From the NCBI RefSeq assembly GCF_000298235.1, contig NZ_BAHE01000016.1, positions 1 through 64,000 of the forward strand: DNA of 64,000 nt, read 5' to 3'. Origin of the DNA: Gordonia namibiensis NBRC 108229. Lineage in GTDB: Bacteria; Actinomycetota; Actinomycetes; Mycobacteriales; Mycobacteriaceae. Positions within the stretch are counted from its first letter, which is position 1. Each line of letters begins with the position of its first letter. The notes under the pieces are model-generated. The model ran no database searches, was not told where the DNA came from, and saw nothing but the letters and a program-made list of their open reading frames with translations. This document shows, piece by piece, positions 1-6,817 of this stretch. Both the position numbers and the translations under genes were made by a program.

Positions 1-722
1 CCGGGTGTGGCCCACACAGCAAGCAGCATCGTGACCCGGGCGAGGAGTTCGGGGGTGAGGTTGGCGGTCATTTTGGCGGTGCCGTCGGCGCGTTGGCGGT
101 GGATGCTCAGGTTGCGGCGGCGTTTGCGGTCGGTGTCGTCGGCGAGTGTGCCGTCGGGATCGAGGTGAGCCAGCAGGCGTGCGCCGAGGGCGGTGATGTC
201 GGCGGGGGTGTGGTCGACGGCGATCTCGGCCATGTGTCGTTCGGCGGCGACTTTGATGTCGTAGTCGACGGCGTGGGGGATCTGCTCGAGCACCTCGACG
301 ACCGCTCGCACGTGCGCAGGCCCGACGCGACCACCGGCGAACGCCTCCGCCAGGGCGGGATACTGCGGTGGCAGCTGCTCGCCGGTGTGGCTGGAAAAGC
401 TTGCGGTGGCCGACATCTGGTTGCGGCGTCGGATCGGTTCGGCCACGCGCAGACGGTGGGTCATGAACTGGATGACGCTGCGGTGGCCGGTCTTGTGGGG
501 CAGGTCTCGTTCGGTGGCCTCGACGATCTGGCGGTCACCGGCGAAACTCAGTCGCGCGATGGCACGTTCGGTTTCGGCCGCGACGTCGACGAGTTCGGAA
601 TCGGAGCACTGCGTCAGATCGGCGGTCTGCAGTTCGGCGGTGATCCGGTGCAATTCCTGCACGAGTTCAGACGCGCGCGAAACCGGGGCACCGGACTGCG
701 AGATCTCGGTCAAGACGGTCAC
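1..722 (-). CDS. DUF222 / 13E12-repeat HNH nuclease family protein (3' end beyond window)
   Basis: Reading the minus strand from a GTG at 722 gives 240 codons without a stop, running off the left edge. The protein has the usual DUF222 features of 13E12-repeat proteins in mycobacteria and relatives: a helical N-terminus (ELVQELHRITAELQ), a GDRQIVEATERDLPHKTGHR segment, then FAGGRVGPAHVRAVVEVL and a DPDGTLADD turn. In this family a C-terminal HNH nuclease domain follows DUF222; here it would lie outside the window. The frame stays open upstream of 722, so the start is uncertain; GTG 722 or TTG 713 both fit the family N-terminus. Family assignment is by recognition of the sequence pattern; the biological role of these multicopy proteins is not established. 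Confidence 0.82.
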   Translation of the reverse strand, partial: MTVLTEISQSGAPVSRASELVQELHRITAELQTADLTQCSDSELVDVAAETERAIARLSFAGDRQIVEATERDLPHKTGHRSVIQFMTHRLRVAEPIRRRNQMSATASFSSHTGEQLPPQYPALAEAFAGGRVGPAHVRAVVEVLEQIPHAVDYDIKVAAERHMAEIAVDHTPADITALGARLLAHLDPDGTLADDTDRKRRRNLSIHRQRADGTAKMTANLTPELLARVTMLLAVWATP

Positions 723-891
723 CCCCCGATGCCGTTGTGCGAATGTATGTTCGACTTTACTCGCAAACCTGTTGACGCGCAACGAGTATCGAAAAACAAT
801 CGGTCGCCGAACTTGTCGGTGGCGTCTGATAAGGGGCTGCCGTTGTCGGGGTTGGGGTGCTGGGCCCGACTCTGCCCATATTGCTTCTTAC

Positions 892-914
892 GGTATACGG
901 GTAGGGGGTATATA
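892..914 (+). promoter_or_regulatory. CsoR-like operator/promoter of the copper ATPase
   Basis: TATAC (894-898) and GTATA (908-912) form an inverted repeat around a G-rich core, GGGTAGGGG. This resembles the copper-responsive CsoR operators of actinobacteria, which have G/C-run centres. The TATATA at 909-914 could also be the -10 element, about 10 bp before the ATG at 924. No Shine-Dalgarno sequence is visible, so the mRNA may be leaderless. Inference from position and pattern. Confidence 0.5.
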
Positions 915-923
915 GTCGGACGC

Positions 924-2975
924 ATGAGTGCTACATCGACCCATCACGGGCACGACACGGGTACGCACGAAGGTCACCAGCATGCTGGTGGCGAACACGG
1001 CGGTCACGCCGACCACGTCGGCCGGTTCCGCCGACTGTTCTGGATCATGTCGGTACTGGCCATCCCGACGGTGGCGTTCAACGAGATGTTCGCCCACCTG
1101 ATCGGCTATTCGCTCCCTCACCACGGGTGGGTCGCGTGGATCTCGCCGGTACTGGGCACGGTCATCTACGTCTGGGGTGGCCGGCCGTTCCTCACCGGTG
1201 CGGTCGCGGAAAGTCGGTCCCGCGCCCCGGGGATGATGCTGCTCATCGGGCTGGCCATCACTGTTGCCTTCGTCGCGTCGTGGGGTGCGAGTCTCGGGTT
1301 GTTGGACAGCGAGCTGAACTTCTGGTGGGAGCTGGCACTCCTCGTCGTGATCATGCTGTTGGGACACTGGGTCGAGATGCGGGCGCTGGCCCAGACGACA
1401 TCCGCCCTCGACTCACTGGCCGCGTTGCTGCCCGACGAGGCGGAGAAGGTCGACGGTGCCGGAACGGTTACCGTCCCGGTCTCCGAACTGGAGGTGGGCG
1501 ACGTGGTGCTGGTCCGCCCCGGTGCAGCGATCCCGGCCGACGGGGAAGTCGTCGACGGCACGACGGATTTAGACGAGTCGATGATCACCGGTGAGTCGCG
1601 GCCGGTCCGACGATCGGTCGGGGATCGCGTGGTTGCGGGGACCGTAGCCACGGATTCCGCGGTCCGTGTCCGGGTCACCGCGATCGGCGAGGACACCGCG
1701 CTGGCCGGCATCGAGCGGCTCGTCGCCCAGGCGCAGGCCTCGTCGTCGCGGGCTCAACGTCTTGCCGACCGCGCCGCCGGGTGGCTCTTCTGGTTCGCCG
1801 TCGTCTCGGCGGCTATCACTGCAGTCGTCTGGACCTCGGTGGGCATGCCGGACTCGGCCGTGGTCCGGGTGATCACGGTGCTCGTCATCGCCTGCCCGCA
1901 CGCTCTCGGTCTCGCCATCCCGTTGGTGGTGTCGATCGCGACCGAGCGTGCGGCGCGTGGGGGAGTGCTGATCTCCGACAGGCTCGCCCTCGAGACGATG
2001 CGGTCGGTCGACGCCGTGCTCTTCGACAAGACCGGGACGCTGACCCGTGGCGCTCCGACGGTCCTTGCCGTCGAACCGGCGGGCGGCCGTACATCGGACG
2101 AGGTGCTGGCGCTGGCCGCGTCGGCGGAGGCGGACAGCGAGCATCCGCTCGCGGTTGCGATCGTCGAGGCCGCCCGGCGTCGGGACCTGAAGGTGTCGGC
2201 GGCGCAGGACTTCACCTCGTCGCCTGCGGTGGGTGTCTCGGCGCGCGTCAACGGGATGTCCGTCGCGGTGGGCGGGCCGAGATTGCTCGACACGCAGGGT
2301 GTTTCAGGGCTCCCGATCGCCGGGACTTGGCGCGACGAGGGGTCGATCATTCTTCATGTGCTCGCCGACGGTGAGGTCGTCGGCGCCTTGGCGCTGACCG
2401 ACGAGGTGCGACCGGAGTCGCGCGAGACGGTCGACGGTCTCCGGCGCCGGGGGGTCGAGACCGTGATGGTCACCGGGGACGCGCGGGCGGTGGCCGAGGA
2501 TGTGGCACGGGAGCTGGGGATCGACCGCGTCTACGCCGGGGTCCGTCCGGAGGACAAAGCCGAAAAGGTGGCCGAACTGCAGCGCGAGGGAAAGCGGGTC
2601 GCGATGGTGGGTGACGGGGTGAATGATGCGCCGGCACTCGCGCAGGCCGATGTTGGCATCGCCATCGGAGCCGGTACCGACGTCGCCATCGCCTCCGCAG
2701 GTGTGATCCTGGCGTCCTCGGACCCGCGGTCGGTGCTCTCGGTGATCGAGTTGTCGCGGGCGAGCTACCGGAAGATGGTGCAGAACCTGTGGTGGGCGGC
2801 CGGGTACAACCTGATCTCGGTCCCACTTGCCGCCGGTGTGTTGGCGCCGATCGGATTCGTGTTGCCGATGAGCGTCGGTGCGATCTTGATGTCGGTGTCG
2901 ACGGTTGTCGTCGCGCTCAATGCCCAACTGCTCCGGCGGCTCGATCTGTCTCCCGATCGACAAGCGCCACGATGA
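924..2975 (+). CDS. copB: Copper-translocating P1B-type ATPase, CopB-like
   Basis: Membrane ATPase of 683 aa expected to export copper from the cytosol. It begins with a His/Gly-rich metal-binding tail (11 His in the first 33 residues). The intramembrane metal site is CPH (about residues 324-326), the signature of the P1B-3/CopB group rather than CPC CopA. Other motifs: TGES in the actuator domain, DKTGT phosphorylation site (Asp about 368), the HP dipeptide of the nucleotide domain (SEHPLAVA), and GDGVND near residue 563. The same frame is open back to 93, but that part lies opposite the DUF222 gene; the His-rich tail starts at ATG 924, just behind the CsoR-like operator. No copper chaperone gene is adjacent. 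Copper-responsive control is inferred. Confidence 0.92.
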   Translation: MSATSTHHGHDTGTHEGHQHAGGEHGGHADHVGRFRRLFWIMSVLAIPTVAFNEMFAHLIGYSLPHHGWVAWISPVLGTVIYVWGGRPFLTGAVAESRSRAPGMMLLIGLAITVAFVASWGASLGLLDSELNFWWELALLVVIMLLGHWVEMRALAQTTSALDSLAALLPDEAEKVDGAGTVTVPVSELEVGDVVLVRPGAAIPADGEVVDGTTDLDESMITGESRPVRRSVGDRVVAGTVATDSAVRVRVTAIGEDTALAGIERLVAQAQASSSRAQRLADRAAGWLFWFAVVSAAITAVVWTSVGMPDSAVVRVITVLVIACPHALGLAIPLVVSIATERAARGGVLISDRLALETMRSVDAVLFDKTGTLTRGAPTVLAVEPAGGRTSDEVLALAASAEADSEHPLAVAIVEAARRRDLKVSAAQDFTSSPAVGVSARVNGMSVAVGGPRLLDTQGVSGLPIAGTWRDEGSIILHVLADGEVVGALALTDEVRPESRETVDGLRRRGVETVMVTGDARAVAEDVARELGIDRVYAGVRPEDKAEKVAELQREGKRVAMVGDGVNDAPALAQADVGIAIGAGTDVAIASAGVILASSDPRSVLSVIELSRASYRKMVQNLWWAAGYNLISVPLAAGVLAPIGFVLPMSVGAILMSVSTVVVALNAQLLRRLDLSPDRQAPR

Positions 2976-3383
2976 CTGCGATCTGGTGACTGACGCCTGG
3001 CGTCTCGAGGGCTCGGACTCGCTGTCGCCAGGCGGTTCCGAGCCCCGGTGGTGTCTGCGAAGGAGCGCCACTGAGGGTTTGTCATCGAGAACGGCGACAT
3101 CACGCTGGTGATCTCACTCACACAGGGTCATCTGTCCAAGACGGCCTTACCGGCATCATCGTCTGAAAAGCATTGTGCCGCAACGGTATTGAGGATCGTA
3201 TATGGATCGGGTCCTAATGCGCGTCGAAAGTAGTTTCGCGGATTCTTGAAATCGCCCCGGAATAGTCGAATATTCATATCTACTGGCAAGTAACAACGGC
3301 AAGGAAAAGGGGGACGAAAGTCCCCTCCATTCGCGCCCGTTGTTTCATCCCCCCAACGATGTGAAGATTTGTGACATCCCCTC
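2976..3383. other. Intergenic region with two RNA-structure candidates
   Basis: No convincing gene lies here. Just after copB, 2995-3002 pairs with 3026-3033 (GCCTGGCG/CGCCAGGC) and 3011-3017 pairs with 3037-3043 (GCTCGGA/TCCGAGC). The two helices interleave, so they are either alternative hairpins or an H-type pseudoknot, and may act as the copB terminator. From about 3160 the base composition becomes more AT-rich, ending in the structured leader described separately. Confidence 0.5.
3292..3344 (+). promoter_or_regulatory. Structured 5' leader upstream of the cutinase-like gene
   Basis: An outer stem, AACAACGG (3292-3299) with CCGTTGTT (3337-3344), encloses a perfect hairpin, GGGGAC-GAAA-GTCCCC (3310-3325), closed by a GNRA tetraloop. 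It ends 39 nt before the ATG at 3384. No ribosome-binding site is evident near that ATG. I do not recognise a known riboswitch class. It may be a cis-acting RNA or a terminator-like element; the function is unknown. Confidence 0.4.
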
Positions 3384-4787
3384 ATGAAATACTCTTCCTC
3401 TGCACGTAAGCCGCGCCATGCGTGCGACTCAATCGGTGATTCGTCTCAGTCCGGCCTCTCCCGATCTGCTCGCCAATGGGCAATCGGTCTCGGCGGAATA
3501 GCGCTCACTGCGAGTGTTGCGGCAACCGCATTCGGTGGTGCCGGTGCCGGCGTTGCCGCCCCGGCTCCGACGGTTCCCACGTTCAATCTCTTCATTCCCG
3601 GGACCTGGGAAACGGATGCGGCTGCTGATCCCACCCATGCAACCGGCGCGCTGGCGGGGGTGGCTGACTCGATCTCGCGGACACACGGCGGCTCGGCGAC
3701 CATCTACTTCCTCCCGTACATGGCCCGCGCCTTCGACAACGGGCGGACGTACGCGGACAGCAAGGCCACCGCGATCGCGAACGCCTCGAAGGTGCTCGCC
3801 GACCGGGCGGAAGCCGACCCCGACCTGAAGTTCACGATCAGTGGCTACAGCCAGGGTGCGGATGCGGCGGGAGATCTCGCCGCAGCGATCGGCAACGGCG
3901 ACGGCCCGATCCCAGCGGACAAGGTGCTCGCGGTCGGCCTCCTCGCCGACCCTGGCAACGGAACGGCCGGCCAGAAGACCGTGGGTCCGAAGCCGCGCGG
4001 AATCGGGATCGCCGATCCGCGCCCCGAGGGGATGGGCAAGCTGTCCGGGAAGGTCACGAGCATCTGCGCCCCCTCCGACCTCTACTGCTCCATCGACAAA
4101 CGGCGCCATCCTGTCCTGGGCAAGATCGGCACCGTCCTCAGTGAGGGGGCGGAAGAGGTGGCGGAGGCCGTCGAGACCGCGATCGACGTCATCGGCGCGA
4201 TCGCCAGGATCGACTACGCCGGTCTGGGTGCCGATATCGGTCGATTGCCGCAGCTCATCGGGGTCGGAGACCTTCGGTCAGCCCACAAGGTCGCGGGGCG
4301 GGTGAACACTCAGCTGAGGCCGTTCGTGAAGCTCGCGGACACGGTGGACTACGCGAAGACCGCCCGCATCCTCGACCTCATCCCGGACCAGACGGGCCTC
4401 GCCAAGGTCGGTGCCTCGATCTGCCGTGTGCTCGACCGGGTGGACATCGAACGGACCGCGGATCTGGTCGGGGAGGTCCAGGAGCTGACCTGGACGGCGG
4501 CGGGGTCGGTCGGTGCTCGCGTCGGAGCCGCGTCGCTCCCGGACACCGACGTCTCGGCCGAGGAGGTTCTCGAGTTGGGCAGGGAGCTCGCCTCACTGGT
4601 GGCGGATACGACTGTCGATGTCTCCGACGACGGGGACGAGGGGGAAGAGAAGGGCACCGGGGTGTTGTCCGAACTGATCTCGCCCGAGTTCAAGGAGCTC
4701 GGCAAGGAGCTGGCCGGGATCGTCGCGAAGCAGGCCGTCGCCGACCCCGCGTCGCTGATCCGTGACGCCGTCACGGCCAAGGACTGA
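3384..4787 (+). CDS. Secreted cutinase-like serine hydrolase, frameshifted near its 3' end
   Basis: Exported alpha/beta-hydrolase, 467 aa in this frame. A signal peptide is visible (WAIGLGGIALTASVAATAFG, cleavage probably near GVAAPAP), then a catalytic domain with the nucleophile motif GYSQG (Ser near residue 155) and the cutinase-type ICAPSDLYC segment that usually precedes the catalytic Asp. The remainder is an unusual helical C-terminal region of about 240 residues. The frame stops at TGA 4785-4787, but a coding-quality segment continues in the +1 frame to 4929 (see next entry), so the ancestral protein was probably about 514 aa. Likely substrates are ester lipids or polyesters at the cell surface; the exact substrate cannot be told. 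It stands alone behind a structured leader. Confidence 0.75.
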   Translation: MKYSSSARKPRHACDSIGDSSQSGLSRSARQWAIGLGGIALTASVAATAFGGAGAGVAAPAPTVPTFNLFIPGTWETDAAADPTHATGALAGVADSISRTHGGSATIYFLPYMARAFDNGRTYADSKATAIANASKVLADRAEADPDLKFTISGYSQGADAAGDLAAAIGNGDGPIPADKVLAVGLLADPGNGTAGQKTVGPKPRGIGIADPRPEGMGKLSGKVTSICAPSDLYCSIDKRRHPVLGKIGTVLSEGAEEVAEAVETAIDVIGAIARIDYAGLGADIGRLPQLIGVGDLRSAHKVAGRVNTQLRPFVKLADTVDYAKTARILDLIPDQTGLAKVGASICRVLDRVDIERTADLVGEVQELTWTAAGSVGARVGAASLPDTDVSAEEVLELGRELASLVADTTVDVSDDGDEGEEKGTGVLSELISPEFKELGKELAGIVAKQAVADPASLIRDAVTAKD

Positions 4788-4929
4788 CTTTTACTCCGGC
4801 AACTCGCACACCAACTACGCCAAGCTCGTCGTCGACGAGGCGGGCCGAAGCGCGATCTCCTGGCTCGGGCTGTGGCTGACGGACACCATCAACAAGGCCG
4901 GCGCCGAGGTGGAGCGCGACTCCGAGTAG
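4786..4929 (+). pseudogene. Displaced C-terminus of the cutinase-like protein (+1 frame)
   Basis: Starting at GAC 4786 in the frame +1 to the upstream gene, 47 codons run to TAG 4927-4929. They encode DFYSGNSHTNYAKL followed by an amphipathic helix ending ERDSE, with normal high-GC third positions. The junction reads GAC TGA C: skipping the single T at 4785 joins the two parts without a gap. Possible causes are a 1-nt insertion, an assembly error, or programmed +1 frameshifting at a UGAC stop context as in prfB. The sequence alone cannot decide. Confidence 0.65.
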
Positions 4930-4951
4930 TCGACAGTTCGGCCGGGTTTAC

Positions 4952-5029
4952 CAATAACTGTTGTCGAAATATCAATGATCATTGTCTTGAATAACAATGC
5001 TTATTGTCATTATCGCAATGGTCATTGTC
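4952..5029. repeat. Four tandem palindromic operator-like repeats, 21-22 bp apart
   Basis: A 14-bp unit of the form CAATN(6)TTGTC occurs at 4952-4965, 4973-4986, 4995-5008 and 5016-5029. The second copy contains a perfect 12-bp palindrome, CAATGATCATTG. Spacings are 21, 22 and 21 bp, two helical turns, so all copies face the same side of the DNA. The array sits in a markedly AT-rich intergenic stretch (4930-5257) between the cutinase-like gene and the SipW/TasA-like locus. It looks like a cooperative binding array for a dimeric regulator. Which regulator is unknown. Confidence 0.65.
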
Positions 5030-5257
5030 GTAAATTTCGGGACACTAACGAAGTGGGTCGAACGACCATCGAAGAAATAGTCCGATCGGTCTACAAATAA
5101 GACAACGGCCGTATCCAGAAAATCGGTACATATGACCAAAAGGCGGTGAGTCACTTCACACGATTGATCTGCAAGAACTGGTAACAAAAAGCGCAAAACA
5201 ATCTAAATTACTCGTGAGTAGCAATGAGCTACGCCCCCGCAGATTGATGGACGGAAG

Positions 5258-5872
5258 ATGACCAACAACCAGACCCCCACCAGCGCCCCCCTGACCGACG
5301 AAGAGCGCAACCGCAAGAGCCGCAAGCGCAAGGCGATCCTCGCCTCCGGTGCGGTCCTCGGTGTCGGCGCCGTGGTCACGCTCGCCGCGTGGAACGACAC
5401 CGTCTTCGGTGCCGGCGAGTTCGGTATCGGCGACACCGCGTGGAACGTGCAGGGGAGTATCGATGGCACGACCTTCACCGAGTACGAGACGAGCCCGGGC
5501 GGCGCGATCGCATTCACCGTCGACCCTCAGGTCGACGCCGGGAACCTGATGCCCGGCGAGACCGCGAAGGGTTCGTTCTGGCTCAAGGAGACCAGGGGCC
5601 ACATGGCTGCCAGCATCTCCATCCAACCCGCGACGGGCGCCGGTAACAGCCTCGGCCAGGCCCTGCGCGTGACCATCAAGGATGGTCCCACGTCCATCGT
5701 GAACAACCAGCCGCTGAGCGCGACGGGCACCGCGAGCACCTTCACGGTTCCCGCGGGGCAGACCAAGAAGCTCGACTTCGAGGTGACTCTGCCGGCCAAC
5801 GCCAACCCGAACCTGATCACCAACGACTCCGTGACCGCGATCTGGGAGATGAAGGCCCAGAGCGTCGAGTGA
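5258..5872 (+). CDS. SipW-type exported protein (TasA/camelysin-like), first of two
   Basis: Small exported protein of 204 aa. After a basic, Lys/Arg-rich stretch (residues 17-26) comes a hydrophobic segment that ends in AAWNDTVFGAGEFG. This is the hallmark of the alternate signal peptide cleaved by SipW-type peptidases, in which an (A)xWxD motif follows the cut. The mature part (about 150 residues) is Thr/Ala/Gly-rich and beta-strand-like, as in the TasA/camelysin family of matrix fibre proteins. A ribosome-binding site (GGACGGAAG) precedes the ATG. It is followed 125 bp later by its probable peptidase gene. A role as a surface or matrix protein is inferred from the family and locus. Confidence 0.72.
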   Translation: MTNNQTPTSAPLTDEERNRKSRKRKAILASGAVLGVGAVVTLAAWNDTVFGAGEFGIGDTAWNVQGSIDGTTFTEYETSPGGAIAFTVDPQVDAGNLMPGETAKGSFWLKETRGHMAASISIQPATGAGNSLGQALRVTIKDGPTSIVNNQPLSATGTASTFTVPAGQTKKLDFEVTLPANANPNLITNDSVTAIWEMKAQSVE

Positions 5873-5997
5873 CCTCTTGATCCTGGTCCGGCGGCGGTTT
5901 TCCCCCACCCGACCGCCGCCGGGCCGGCACCTCGTCTCCGGGGCCGACGTCGCCGCAGACCGAGTCCCGCACCACCCTCAAGTCAGAGAGACATACG

Positions 5998-6777
5998 ATG
6001 ACGACGACCGCGAAACCAGGACCCGACCAGGCTGAGGCGCCGCCGATTCGGGATTCGTGGACCGTCACCACCCCGATCAAGGTCGTCCCGTCGTCGCAGC
6101 CACCTATGTGGACGTCGGCCCCCCGAAGCTACGTCCCGGCGTCGGACGCGCCGACCATCCCAATCCCCATGGTCCACCCGCTACCGCCGGTCGACGCTGC
6201 CGCTGCAGCATCGGCGACCGCCGAGTCGCAGGCAGCATGGGCTGCCACACGGTCTCTCGGCAGCAAACTCGTCGACTGGGGGCTCAACATCCTCGCAGTG
6301 TTCGGCGTGCTGTGCATCGCACTGACAGTGCTTGCATTCGTGGGCAATTACACAATCATCATGTTCAAGACCGGCTCGATGGATCCGACAATCCCGCAGG
6401 GTTCCATCGCTGTCGTGCACGAGATCCCGGCGACCGAGGTGAAGGTCGGCGACATCATCACCGTCGACCGCGGGGTCGGTCTGAAGCCGATCACTCACCG
6501 GGCGATCGCCGTGAAGCAACTCGGTGCTGGCGAGGCCCTCATCGAGATGCAGGGCGACGCGAACCCGAACCCGGACCCGGAGCCCTACCGCGTCGGTCAG
6601 GTACGCAAAGTCGTCTGGCATGCACCGGGTCTCGCGAAGCAGATCGTTTGGCTCTCCAACCCGTATGTGCTCGGTTCCATCACGCTTGGCGCCGCACTAC
6701 TCGTGCTCTGGGCCTTCTGGCCGAAGTCGAGCGCAGGCCGTCGCAAAGAAGAGATGACCGATCCCTCTCGCCCCTGA
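5998..6777 (+). CDS. sipW: SipW-type (ER-type, Ser-His) signal peptidase I
   Basis: Membrane signal peptidase of 259 aa. A Pro/Ala-rich cytoplasmic N-terminus (about 85 residues) is followed by a transmembrane helix, the catalytic serine in TGSMDPTIPQGS (Ser 127), and the second catalytic residue as histidine (His 167, in PITHRAI) where ordinary bacterial LepB has lysine. A C-terminal helix (PYVLGSITLGAALLVLWAF) is the second membrane anchor. Ser-His peptidases of this S26B type process TasA-like substrates in Bacillus. Both flanking genes encode proteins with the matching AWND signal, so these are its likely substrates. The three genes lie in one direction with gaps of 125 and 40 bp and probably form an operon. 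Confidence 0.87.
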   Translation: MTTTAKPGPDQAEAPPIRDSWTVTTPIKVVPSSQPPMWTSAPRSYVPASDAPTIPIPMVHPLPPVDAAAAASATAESQAAWAATRSLGSKLVDWGLNILAVFGVLCIALTVLAFVGNYTIIMFKTGSMDPTIPQGSIAVVHEIPATEVKVGDIITVDRGVGLKPITHRAIAVKQLGAGEALIEMQGDANPNPDPEPYRVGQVRKVVWHAPGLAKQIVWLSNPYVLGSITLGAALLVLWAFWPKSSAGRRKEEMTDPSRP

Positions 6778-6817
6778 CCTCCATTTCCTCCGCTACTCAT
6801 AGAGATACACGGCAAGT

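Noticed and set aside
93-923. Extending the copper ATPase upstream to 93 (960-aa reading)
   Set aside because: The added 277 codons lie opposite the DUF222 gene and give a Gly/Val-rich shadow sequence; the family's His-rich tail starts at 924.
3292-3344. Known riboswitch (for example c-di-AMP ydaO type, found before actinobacterial cell-wall genes)
   Set aside because: The conserved core sequences of that class, as I remember them, are not present; only generic nested stems are seen.
3128-3385. Minus-strand 85-codon frame upstream of the cutinase-like gene
   Set aside because: It spans an AT-rich, structured leader and has no ribosome-binding site or family resemblance.
4785-4787. TGA read as selenocysteine
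   Set aside because: The continuation is in the +1 frame, not in the same frame, and no SECIS-like hairpin follows.
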